Assembly (NCBI GenBank): GCA_963728355.1
Contig: CAVSJQ010000001.1
Coordinates: 186,001-250,000, forward strand
Length of the DNA stretch: 64,000 bases
Direction: 5' to 3'
Source: Sva-07 sp963728355
Lineage (GTDB): Bacteria > Actinomycetota > Acidimicrobiia > Acidimicrobiales > Ilumatobacteraceae
How positions within the stretch are numbered: position 1 is the stretch's first letter; every line of letters starts with the position of its first letter. Both the position numbers and the translations under genes were made by a program. The notes beneath the pieces are model-generated. The model ran no database searches. It saw only the letters and a list, made by a program, of their open reading frames with translations, and had not been told where the DNA came from. This document shows positions 17,118 through 24,990 of the stretch, piece by piece.

Positions 17118-18605
17118 TCATGCGGCGCTCACGAACGAGCTGTCGGCGCGGGGTCCGACGTCGATGGATCGGTCGTCGAGATGGACGGTCAATGGCACGA
17201 CACCGTGTGGTGTCCACTCGCACGTGACATCGACCGCGTCCCCGCCGGCGACGGCGAGCAGGGTGGCGAGTGCGTGGCCCGCTGCGATCAACGGCAGGGT
17301 GCCACCGTCGTCGGTGAGTGCGAACCGTGTGCCGTCGGCGGCGATCGACGCCGTGACGGTGACGGGGACGCGATCGAGCCACGGCTCGTTGGCCAGGATC
17401 GTCCCAATCTCGTCGCACGCCGCCACGATGCCGACCGCAGGCGGACGGGCCGGACCGGCCGTATCGCCGTGTCGAGCACCGATCAGGGCACGCAGCGCCG
17501 GACCCGGATACCGGTGGAGGTCGGCGGCGATCGCCGTGCCGACCGTCAACGACGTATCGAGGCTCTGGCGGTACGCGGCGAACGACAGCACGAGCGCCCA
17601 CCGTCCCGACGTCGCACCACGAAGCCAGTGGCGACGCACCTCGATCCGGTCCTCTCGCGTGTCGCTTCGCCCGGCGACGATCCAGGTGTCGGTGTCGGGG
17701 ACGCCGCCGAGCACGTCGGCCTGGCGGACCTGCCAGCCGACGGTGGTGGCGACGGCGTCGGCGAGCGGACCGGGCAGCGAGCCGAGGCGGCGACCCGCCT
17801 CAGCGAGCAGGTGCAGCAGACCGAGTTCGGCCAGCACGTCGCTGTGCCACTCAGGCGATGCACCGACGAGACCGGCCAGGCGGCGGATCCGGTTGGCGAG
17901 GCTGCCGGCCTGGGCGTCGACGAGGCGAGCCGCCAGTTCGTCCCAGGTCGCGTACTTGGCCAGCGACGGATCGGCGAGGCCCGTCCGCATCCGGTCGTCG
18001 AGCCAGCGATCCAGTTCGGTCAGCCCGGCGAACATCCGCTCGACGCGCTCGTCGCGAGCCCGGTCGCGATCAGGCTCGGGCACGTCGCCGGCCGGCGTCG
18101 TTTCCTCCGGGATCGTCACCGTCCCATCGTCCGCAGCAGTCGCATCACCCACCGGAGCCTCGTCGCCCGCCGCCGTCGGGTCGTCCGCCGGGGTTGCATC
18201 GCCCATCGCCGCCGGATCGCCGGTCAGCGTGGCGGCAGCAGCAGGGGGCGGACCTGCAGATGCGTCCGGCACCTTGCGGAGGTCCGATCGGCGTCGGGCA
18301 TCGACCCAGTCGGCCACGCGCGACGGGGCGATGATGGCCGGCACGTCACCGGCGACCCACAGCAGCAGGAGCGCCAGCACGTGCTTGCACGGGTGGCGGC
18401 GGCTCGGGCACGTGCAGCGGGAGGCAACGCCCACGTGATCGACCATCGTGTCGTAGGGCTCGGCTCCGCTCCCCCGACACGATCCCCACACCGCGCGGTC
18501 GTCTGCGCCGAGGCCCGCCCACTTCGTGACCGTCGTCAGCGGACGTGCAGCGCTGACAGCGGCAGGCGACGGGGCAATCGCCTCGACCTGCTCGACCGAC
18601 CACAT
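17118..18605 (-). CDS. SWIM zinc-finger protein
   Basis: 495 aa. The SWIM motif is at residues 64-75 (C64-x-C66, C73-x-H75), preceded by a conserved N-terminus (SVEQVEAIAPS). A Pro/Ala/Asp-rich linker (about 105-165) joins a larger helical C-terminal domain. SWIM domains bind DNA or protein. In E. coli the comparable gene yehQ belongs with yehL/M/P. TACCAT seven nt before the ATG at 18605 indicates a leaderless start. It is likely the first gene of a two-gene operon with DUF5691. Confidence 0.87.
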   Translation of the reverse strand: MWSVEQVEAIAPSPAAVSAARPLTTVTKWAGLGADDRAVWGSCRGSGAEPYDTMVDHVGVASRCTCPSRRHPCKHVLALLLLWVAGDVPAIIAPSRVADWVDARRRSDLRKVPDASAGPPPAAAATLTGDPAAMGDATPADDPTAAGDEAPVGDATAADDGTVTIPEETTPAGDVPEPDRDRARDERVERMFAGLTELDRWLDDRMRTGLADPSLAKYATWDELAARLVDAQAGSLANRIRRLAGLVGASPEWHSDVLAELGLLHLLAEAGRRLGSLPGPLADAVATTVGWQVRQADVLGGVPDTDTWIVAGRSDTREDRIEVRRHWLRGATSGRWALVLSFAAYRQSLDTSLTVGTAIAADLHRYPGPALRALIGARHGDTAGPARPPAVGIVAACDEIGTILANEPWLDRVPVTVTASIAADGTRFALTDDGGTLPLIAAGHALATLLAVAGGDAVDVTCEWTPHGVVPLTVHLDDRSIDVGPRADSSFVSAA

Positions 18606-18612
18606 GCCGGCG

Positions 18613-18618
18613 ATGGTA
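18613..18618 (-). promoter_or_regulatory. Leaderless -10 box of the SWIM gene
   Basis: TACCAT on the minus strand, 7 nt before the ATG at 18605. Confidence 0.5.
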
Positions 18619-18701
18619 CCGAGGGGGTGTTGCACTGGCTCGGCGCCGCCGGTTCCGTCGCGATGCATCCGACCGAGAGCGGACGGCGGCGACGACCTCC
18701 G

Positions 18702-18909
18702 GAACGCTTCTCGGTGGCGTGAGTCCCCGATCGCGGGACGCGGGCCACCGAGATCCCGTCTCGGGCGCAGGGCGACTCGGTCAGCGGCGGACGGCAACGA
18801 CGCGCCCCGAACGCTTCTCGGTGGCGTGAGTCCCCGATCCCGGGACGCAGGCCACCGAGATCCCGTCCCGGGCGCAGGGCGACTCGGTCAGCGGCGGACG
18901 GCAACGACG
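18702..18909. repeat. 107-bp tandem duplication including the lipA 3' end
   Basis: Copies start at 18702 and 18809 and differ at a few bases. Each contains a 10-bp inverted repeat (TCTCGGTGGC / GCCACCGAGA) at 18709-18753 and 18816-18860. Each ends with the bases encoding the last residues and stop of the LipB-LipA protein; only the copy at 18888-18909 is joined to the gene. A third, shorter trace precedes 18702. The hairpins may end lipA transcription. Confidence 0.85.
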
Positions 18910-20603
18910 ACCGGTGCGGCGCTCACGGGCGCGGTGCTCGTCGGGTCGGTGGTCACCGACTCGGCCGCGCCCTTGGCGTGATAGCTCGATCGGGTCAGCG
19001 GGCTCGCCTCGACGTGGCCGATGCCGGAGGACTCCCCGATCCGCTTCCACCGGACGAACTCGTCGGGCTCCGCGTAGCGGACGACCGGGAGGTGATGCGA
19101 CGTCGGGCGCAGGTATTGGCCGATCGTGACGATGTCGACGCCGAGGTCGGCGAGGTCGCCGAGCAGCCCCTCGATCTCGTCGTCGGTCTCGCCGAGGCCG
19201 ACCATGAATCCGGTCTTGGTGGTCAGGCCGACAGCCTTGGCCCGGGCGAGCACGCCCAGCGAACGGGCATACCCAGCCGACGGCCGGACCGCCCGCTGCA
19301 GCCGGGCGACGGTCTCGACGTTGTGGTTCAACACGTCCGGACGGACGGCGAGCAGCAGACCGAGCGCCGCATCGTCGCCCTTGGCGTCGGAGATCAGCGT
19401 CTCGATACGGGTCGTAGGCCGCCGGAGCCGGATGGCGTTCACGCACGCCGCCACGTGTGCCATGCCCCCGTCGGCAAGATCGTCACGCGCCACCATCGTC
19501 AGCACGGCGTGGTCGAGCCCCATCCGGTCGATCGCCTCGGCGACCCGCGCCGGTTCGTCCGCTGCGGGCTCCAGCGGCTTGCTCGTGTCGACGAGACAGA
19601 AGCCGCACGCGCGCGTGCAACGCTCGCCGAGCACCATGAAGGTGGCAGTGCCGTCGGCCCAGCACTCGGACAGGTTGGGACAACCCGCGTCTTCGCACAC
19701 CGTGACGAGATCGAGTTCGCGCACCGTCCGCTTCAGCGACATCACGCCGGCGCCGAGTTCCACCCGAGGCCGCAGCCAGTCGGGCTTGCGGGTCTCGATC
19801 GACAGCCCCTCGGTCACACCGGCGGCTTCGAGCCGTGCCGCCGCCCGATCGGACACGAGCCGCACCTGCTCGCCCGGTCCTTCACCGCGTGAGAACGCAG
19901 CCAGGTCACGGCCGTCGGCAGCGTGCTTCCAGGCGACGTCCTGCCGCTCGATGACACCGTCTGCCCACCGATCGCCGGCCAGCCCGGCGAGCACGTCGGC
20001 GACCTCGCGCATCGACACGTCGATGCCCTCGTCGGCCAGTGACGTGACCGGCTTGTCGCGGATCCCGCAGGGCACGATGTGCTCGCGCAGGTACGCCATG
20101 TCGGTGGTGACGTTGAGGGCGAAGCCGTGCATGGTGCGGCCGCGGGCGAGGCGCACCCCGATCGCACAGATCTTGCGCGGCACGACGGCGGGATCGGGAT
20201 GGTCGACGTCGAGCCAGACACCGGCGAAACCCTCCAGCCGACCGGCGTTCGGCAGTCCGAGTTCGGCAAGGGCGTCGATCACGAGCCCCTCGACGTTGCA
20301 GACGTGATCGGACGCCCCCAGCCGGTTGTCGACGTTCACGATCGGATAGCCGACGAGCTGGCCGGGACCGTGGTAGGTGATGTCGCCGCCGCGACTGACC
20401 GCCACCAACTCGGCGCCGACCGCAGCGGGCTCACAACGGAGGTTCGTGGCCAGGTCGGCCCGCTTGCCGTGCGTGAACACGTGCGGATGCTCGAGCAGCA
20501 GGAGATGCTGGTCGGCGCCGTGCTCGAACAGCGCCGTCTGAACCGCCAACGCCTCGCGGTAGGGCACCCGGCCCAACCACCGGACACGGAGAGGAGCGGT
20601 CAC
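18888..20603 (-). CDS. lipB/lipA: LipB-LipA fusion: octanoyltransferase and lipoyl synthase
   Basis: 571 aa. Residues 1-235 are LipB (RGGDITYHGPGQLVGYPI; catalytic K144 in RKICAIG and C179 in PCGIRDKPVTS). Residues 265-560 are LipA, a radical-SAM enzyme with auxiliary cluster Cys C303/C308/C314 and SAM-cluster Cys C329/C333/C336. LipB moves octanoate from ACP to the lipoyl domain and LipA inserts two sulfurs. They are normally separate genes; here the frame runs through without a stop. The natural substrate E2 is encoded just upstream. The start is GTG 20603; a TTG at 20621 overlapping the E2 stop is possible. Confidence 0.92.
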   Translation of the reverse strand: MTAPLRVRWLGRVPYREALAVQTALFEHGADQHLLLLEHPHVFTHGKRADLATNLRCEPAAVGAELVAVSRGGDITYHGPGQLVGYPIVNVDNRLGASDHVCNVEGLVIDALAELGLPNAGRLEGFAGVWLDVDHPDPAVVPRKICAIGVRLARGRTMHGFALNVTTDMAYLREHIVPCGIRDKPVTSLADEGIDVSMREVADVLAGLAGDRWADGVIERQDVAWKHAADGRDLAAFSRGEGPGEQVRLVSDRAAARLEAAGVTEGLSIETRKPDWLRPRVELGAGVMSLKRTVRELDLVTVCEDAGCPNLSECWADGTATFMVLGERCTRACGFCLVDTSKPLEPAADEPARVAEAIDRMGLDHAVLTMVARDDLADGGMAHVAACVNAIRLRRPTTRIETLISDAKGDDAALGLLLAVRPDVLNHNVETVARLQRAVRPSAGYARSLGVLARAKAVGLTTKTGFMVGLGETDDEIEGLLGDLADLGVDIVTIGQYLRPTSHHLPVVRYAEPDEFVRWKRIGESSGIGHVEASPLTRSSYHAKGAAESVTTDPTSTAPVSAAPVVVAVRR

Positions 20604-20617
20604 CGCAGACCCGAGCG

Positions 20618-22096
20618 TCAAAGCTCGGTCGACCAGTCCTTCGTCTCGAGGATTTCCTTGACCCGCGCCAGGAACCGGGCGGCGTAAGCGCCGTCGAAGG
20701 CCCGATGGTCCCAGCTCATCGCGAGGTTGCCGACGGGATGGATGGCGATCGCCTCGCCACCATCGGAGCCACGGGTGACCACCGGCTTGCGCACGATGGC
20801 GTCGGTCGAGATGATCGCCACCTGCGGCTGGTTGATGATCGGCATGGTGAGCACCGAACCAGCGGAGCCGTTGTTGGTGAGCGTGAACGTGCCACCGGAG
20901 ATCTCGTCGGGGCTGAGCTTGCGGGTGCGGGCGCGGTCGGCGAGGTCGGAGATCTCCGACGCGATGGCGGCGAGCCGCTTCGTCTCGGCGTCACGCACCA
21001 CGGGGGCGAGCAGGCCGTCGTAGTCGAGGTCGACGGCGATGCCGAGATCGACGAAGTTGTGCACGATCAGATCGTTCTCGCCGACGCTCGCGTTGAGGTG
21101 CGGGAACTCACTCAGCGCGTCGATGACGGCCCGGGCGATGAACGGCAGGTAGGTGAGGCTGAAGCCGTGGGTGGACTTCCAGTCGTCCTTCACCTCGGTG
21201 CGCACGACGTCGACGTTGGCGAAGTCGATCTCGACCACGCTGAAGGCGTGCGGGCTCGTGGCCTTGCTCATCACCATGTGGTCGCCGGTCAGGCGGCGGA
21301 TCTTCGACAGCGGCACGGTGGTGTCGCGTTCGCCCGGGGACACCGATGGGGCCGACGCAGCGGGCCGCGCTGCCGGCGCCGGCGACGCAGGCGCGGGCGG
21401 GGCGGACGGCGCCGGCGGCGGGGTCGGTGCTGACGGAGCGGCCGGTGGTTCCGGAGCGCCGGCAGCGGCGGGGTCCTGGCGGTTGGCGCCGGTTGCGTCG
21501 ATGTGGTCGAGGACGTCGTCGCGGGTGATCCGTCCGCCCGGACCCGAGCCGGTGATCGCGTCGGGTTCGAGACCGTGCTCGTTGACGAGGCGACGCACGA
21601 CCGGTGACAGCAGTCGGTTGTCGCCCGCCTGCGCCGTCGACGGCGAGGGCGCCGCAGGGCTCTCGGCCGGCACAGTAGGAGCAGCGGGTGCGGCCGGTGG
21701 GGGCGGTGGGGTGGGCGAGGCCTGAGCGGGCTCCGGCTCGGCGGCCGGCTGCGCCTGGGTTTCTGGCTGGGCCTGAGGTGCCGGCTGGGCGGGTTCCGGC
21801 TCCGGCTCGGGGGCGGGCGCAGCTTCCGGCTCGGCGGCCGGCGACTCGTCGGCAGCGCTGTCGGCGTCGCCGACGACGGCGATCACGGTGCCGACATCGA
21901 CCGTGTCGCCTTCCTGGACGCGGATCTCGGTGAGCACACCGGACACCGGCGACGGCACCTCCGTGTCGACTTTGTCGGTCGACACCTCGAACAACGGCTC
22001 GTCGGCAGCGACGGTGTCACCGACGTTCTTGAACCACTGGGTGATGGTGCCCTCGGTGACCGTTTCGCCGAGTTGCGGGAGCGTGACGTCTGCCAT
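20618..22096 (-). CDS. sucB: 2-oxo-acid dehydrogenase E2 (dihydrolipoamide acyltransferase)
   Basis: 492 aa. One N-terminal lipoyl domain (lipoyl Lys42 in STDKVDTEVPSP), a long Ala/Pro/Glu linker (about 85-160), a peripheral subunit-binding domain (LLSPVVRRLVNEHGLE), a second Ala/Pro linker, and the acyltransferase core ending in the active site MSWDHRAFDGA. It carries acyl groups from E1 to CoA in pyruvate or 2-oxoglutarate dehydrogenase. Actinobacteria often use one E2 annotated SucB with AceE and Lpd, so either role is possible. It lies between lpd and the LipB-LipA gene, which would lipoylate it. Confidence 0.92.
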   Translation of the reverse strand: MADVTLPQLGETVTEGTITQWFKNVGDTVAADEPLFEVSTDKVDTEVPSPVSGVLTEIRVQEGDTVDVGTVIAVVGDADSAADESPAAEPEAAPAPEPEPEPAQPAPQAQPETQAQPAAEPEPAQASPTPPPPPAAPAAPTVPAESPAAPSPSTAQAGDNRLLSPVVRRLVNEHGLEPDAITGSGPGGRITRDDVLDHIDATGANRQDPAAAGAPEPPAAPSAPTPPPAPSAPPAPASPAPAARPAASAPSVSPGERDTTVPLSKIRRLTGDHMVMSKATSPHAFSVVEIDFANVDVVRTEVKDDWKSTHGFSLTYLPFIARAVIDALSEFPHLNASVGENDLIVHNFVDLGIAVDLDYDGLLAPVVRDAETKRLAAIASEISDLADRARTRKLSPDEISGGTFTLTNNGSAGSVLTMPIINQPQVAIISTDAIVRKPVVTRGSDGGEAIAIHPVGNLAMSWDHRAFDGAYAARFLARVKEILETKDWSTEL

Positions 22097-22150
22097 GGGA
22101 ATCTCTTCTCGTGTGGTCTGGTGTGTCGGGTATCGGGTGTCGGGTCTTGT

Positions 22151-23554
22151 CTAGCCGTTGAAGTTGCGCCCGGTGAGTGTCATCACCGTCTCGCCGAACA
22201 ACTCGGACAGGCTGGGGTGCGGCTGGAGGAACTCGGCGATCTCGTCGACGGACGCTTCCCAGTTGACCGCCAGGTAACCGCCACTGAGCTGCTCGGTCAC
22301 CCACGGGCCGACCATGTGCACACCGAGCACCTGGCCCGCCGTTCCGTCGGCTCGCTTCTTGGCGATGATCTTGACCAGGCCCTCGGTCTCGCCGAGGATC
22401 ATCGCCCGGCTGTTGAACTTGAAGGGATGCTTGGCGACGACCACGTCGTGTCCGGCGGCACGCGCCTGCTCCTCGTCGGGCCCGGCCCAGGCGACCTCGG
22501 GATGGCAGTAGATCGCCCACGGCACCCGGTCGTATGCGACGGGCATCGGTGACTCGCCGAGCACCTGCTTCACGACGAGGATCGCCTCGGCGTAGGCGAC
22601 GTGGGCCAACTGTGGCGTGGCGATCAGGTCGCCGACGGCGTACACGTCGGGCTCGCCGGTGCGGCAGTACTCGTCGACCTGCACGAACCCGCGCTCGTCG
22701 ACGACCACGCCGGTGCCGTCGAGGCCGAGCTGATCGGCGAACGGACGACGGCCGACCGACACGACGACGGCGTCGACCTCGACCGACTCGTCGTCACCGA
22801 ACGACACCGTGGTGCCACCGAAGGCGTTCGGCGTGTGGCCGTTGACCATGACACCGGTGCGGATGGCGATCTTCTTCTTCTTGAACGACTTCTCGACGAC
22901 CTTGGCGAGGTCGGCGTCGAGGCCGGGGAGGATCTTGGGGAGACCTTCGAGGATGGTCACCTCGCTACCCAGGTCGGCAAACGTCGATGCGAACTCGCAG
23001 CCGATCGCGCCGCCACCGATGACCGCCACCCGCGGCGGCACGGACGTGAGGTCGAGCACCTCGTCGCTGGTCATGATCGGACCCCCGCGCTCGAAGCCGG
23101 GGATCAGGCGCGGCACCGAGCCGGACGCAAGCATCACCGCATCGCCGGTGATCGTGGCGGCCGATCCGTCCGCCATCGACACCTGGACGGTGCGGTTCGT
23201 ACCGAGCGAGCCGACGCCGTTGAACACCTCGACCTTGCGCCCCTTGCACATGGCCGCGATGCCCTTGACGAGCCCGTCGACGATGCCCTGTTTGCGTGCC
23301 TGCGTGCGGGCGAAGTCGACCGACGCCGTGCCGCCCGATTCGATGCCGAAGTCGCTCGAGTGGTCGACGTGGCGCTTGACCGCCGCCGTCTCGAGGAACG
23401 CCTTGGCGGGGATGCAGCCCCGGTTGAGGCAGGTGCCGCCGAGCGCGTCCTTTTCGACGAGTGCGACGTTCAAGCCGGCCGACGCTCCATAGAGGGCGGC
23501 CGAATAGCCGCCCGGACCGCCACCGATCACCACGAGGTCGAAATGGTCACTCAT
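22151..23554 (-). CDS. lpd: Dihydrolipoamide dehydrogenase (E3)
   Basis: 467 aa. FAD-binding GGGPGGYSAA at the N-terminus, redox disulfide C42-LNRG-C47, central NAD-binding GGGAIGCEFA, and a C-terminal dimer domain with the catalytic HPSLSE segment. It reoxidises dihydrolipoyl E2 with NAD+. The Arg inside the CxxxxC differs from the more common Val. A TACGGT box lies 8 nt before the ATG. It is the first gene of lpd - E2 - lipB/lipA. Confidence 0.95.
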   Translation of the reverse strand: MSDHFDLVVIGGGPGGYSAALYGASAGLNVALVEKDALGGTCLNRGCIPAKAFLETAAVKRHVDHSSDFGIESGGTASVDFARTQARKQGIVDGLVKGIAAMCKGRKVEVFNGVGSLGTNRTVQVSMADGSAATITGDAVMLASGSVPRLIPGFERGGPIMTSDEVLDLTSVPPRVAVIGGGAIGCEFASTFADLGSEVTILEGLPKILPGLDADLAKVVEKSFKKKKIAIRTGVMVNGHTPNAFGGTTVSFGDDESVEVDAVVVSVGRRPFADQLGLDGTGVVVDERGFVQVDEYCRTGEPDVYAVGDLIATPQLAHVAYAEAILVVKQVLGESPMPVAYDRVPWAIYCHPEVAWAGPDEEQARAAGHDVVVAKHPFKFNSRAMILGETEGLVKIIAKKRADGTAGQVLGVHMVGPWVTEQLSGGYLAVNWEASVDEIAEFLQPHPSLSELFGETVMTLTGRNFNG

Positions 23555-23562
23555 CGTCGATC

Positions 23563-23568
23563 ACCGTA
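23563..23568 (-). promoter_or_regulatory. Leaderless -10 box of lpd
   Basis: TACGGT on the minus strand, 8 nt before the ATG at 23554. Confidence 0.55.
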
Positions 23569-23626
23569 GCGGTCGATCGACGTGTCGTCATCCGGGCGCG
23601 CAGATCCGGGCGCCCAGAGCCGGACG

Positions 23627-24052
23627 TCACGACGCGCCGAGCACCCAGTTGCGCTGCTGATCGCCACGTCGCAGCACGAGGACGCGGTTGGATCCCTCGG
23701 CCTCGCCGACGTCGAACTCGATCCGGCACCGCTGTTCGGCGACGGTGATCTCGGTGCATCGCCCGTCCGCCGGTGCCGTGGCCGGCTCCACGCGGGTGTC
23801 GCCCGTGGCGAGCGAGAATCCCGAGATGTCGTCGTCGACCCCGCCGAGTTCGACATCGACCGAGAACGTCGCGTCGGACTCCAGCGCCCCGAGGACGACG
23901 ACCTCGACGTCGCCGACCCGCACCGCTTCGCCGACGTCGGCGGGTTCGACGGCAGCGGACTCGTTGGCCAGTTGCAGCAGCAGGACGCCGCCTGCCAGCA
24001 GGATCATCAAGCCGACGCCGACCGACAGCAGCAACAGCGTCCGCGTCTTCAT
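23627..24052 (-). CDS. Small membrane-anchored protein of unknown function
   Basis: 141 aa. A single N-terminal membrane segment (about 7-28, LLLLSVGVGLMILLAGGVLLL) is followed by a beta-rich extracytoplasmic domain with two Cys (GRCTEITV, QRCRIEF) eight residues apart. It could be a signal-anchored exported protein. A TAGGCT box (24062-24067) nine nt before the ATG supports the start. I do not recognise a family. Confidence 0.7.
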   Translation of the reverse strand: MKTRTLLLLSVGVGLMILLAGGVLLLQLANESAAVEPADVGEAVRVGDVEVVVLGALESDATFSVDVELGGVDDDISGFSLATGDTRVEPATAPADGRCTEITVAEQRCRIEFDVGEAEGSNRVLVLRRGDQQRNWVLGAS

Positions 24053-24061
24053 CGCCGCCCG

Positions 24062-24067
24062 AGCCTA
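24062..24067 (-). promoter_or_regulatory. Leaderless -10 box
   Basis: TAGGCT on the minus strand, 9 nt before the ATG at 24052. Confidence 0.5.
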
Positions 24068-24079
24068 CGGACCACCCCC

Positions 24080-24152
24080 AACTGTCACACTGTGCCGGGC
24101 CAAACGTGACACTTCCGACGGTCACATGGTGCGGGCCAAACGTGACACTTCC
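24080..24152. repeat. Repeat family C, two tandem copies
   Basis: Two units (24080-24117 and 24121-24152) share GCGGGCC or CCGGGCC followed by AAACGTGACACTTCC. GTCAC and GTGAC arms can pair. A third copy is at 42160-42196. They lie between divergent genes. Confidence 0.7.
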
Positions 24153-24196
24153 GGAAACAGCGCCAGCGACGGTGTACGCAGCGCGACCGGTCTCGC

Positions 24197-24202
24197 TACC
24201 GT
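24197..24202 (+). promoter_or_regulatory. Leaderless -10 box of the selenoprotein gene
   Basis: TACCGT 7 nt before the GTG at 24210; it decides this start. Confidence 0.5.
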
Positions 24203-24209
24203 CCCCGGG

Positions 24210-24899
24210 GTGAGATCGACGCCGAGGACCACACGACGACGCAGGGCCGCTGTGGCGATCGGCGCCTCCGCCCTCCTGCTCACCGTCGCGGCGTGCTCCT
24301 CCGACGGCGACGACCCGACCGGCGAGCCGGCCATCGACACGGCCATGGAGCCCACCGTCGACGACACCGGCGCACTCGTCGCGGACACACCGAACGAGAC
24401 GACCGCGACACCCAGCCCCGACGGCACCGTTGCCGACGACGCTGGTGCGGACGGCGCCCGGGTGGGCGATCCTGCAACGACCGAGCCGGCCGTGGTCGTG
24501 CCCGAGGCGCTGCAGTTCACCGCTCCCCTCGTGGGGGGCGGCACCTTCGACGGCCCCGCGCTCGCGGGCAAACCCACCGTCTTCTGGTTCTGGGCGCCCA
24601 CTTGAAGCATCTGCAACCGTGAGGCCCCCTCGGTCGAGGAGGCAGCAGTGCAGTTCGGTGACCGTGCGACGTTCGTCGGGGTCGCGTGGACGGGGAGCGA
24701 CGACTCGTTCCAGGGCTTCATCGACGAACACGGCCTGACCTTCCCGCAGATCAGCGACGACCCGGGCAAGGTGTTCGATCGCTTCGGCGTGGCGTACCAG
24801 CCGGCGCTCGTCATCGTGAACACCGACGGGTCGACCGAACTGGTCGCCGGCGCCGTCGACGAGCAGCTGCTCGGCCAGATCATCTCCGAGGCCAACTGA
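24210..24899 (+). CDS. Thioredoxin-like lipoprotein, probable selenoprotein (in-frame UGA)
   Basis: 229 aa if the TGA at 24603-24605 is read as selenocysteine. Residues 1-29 are a lipoprotein signal (LTVAAC, Cys29). An acidic Thr/Asp linker follows, then a TlpA/thioredoxin fold from about 105: TVFWFWAPT-U132-SI-C135-NREAPS, ending with FGVAYQPALVIV (cis-Pro). The UGA falls exactly on the first Cys of CxxC, and the frame continues with family sequence to a normal TGA at 24899. A SECIS-like hairpin follows the UGA. It would act as a membrane-attached thiol-disulfide or peroxide reductase. The alternative is a Cys-to-stop mutation. No selA/B/C/D gene is in the window. Confidence 0.8.
24606..24653 (+). 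promoter_or_regulatory. SECIS-like stem-loop after the UGA
   Basis: GCCCCCTC (24624-24631) and GAGGAGGC (24636-24643) pair at 7 of 8 positions around the loop GGTC. CTGCA (24611-24615) and TGCAG (24649-24653) form a lower stem. The loop starts with G and lies 26 nt after the UGA, within the spacing known for bacterial SECIS elements. Confidence 0.65.
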
Positions 24900-24977
24900 G
24901 CGAGCCCGCAGCGAACCGAGGGAGCCGGACCGCCGTTGCGGTCTGCGCACCGTGTCTCATTCCGATTGGAACGCTCC

Positions 24978-24983
24978 TACGCT
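24978..24983 (+). promoter_or_regulatory. Leaderless -10 box
   Basis: TACGCT 7 nt before the ATG at 24991; supports that start over an upstream in-frame ATG. Confidence 0.55.
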
Positions 24984-24990
24984 CGGCCCC

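Noticed and set aside
24648..24899. Separate short gene downstream of the TGA at 24603
   Set aside because: It is in the same frame as the upstream lipoprotein and lacks the first half of the thioredoxin fold, so it is better read as one gene with Sec.
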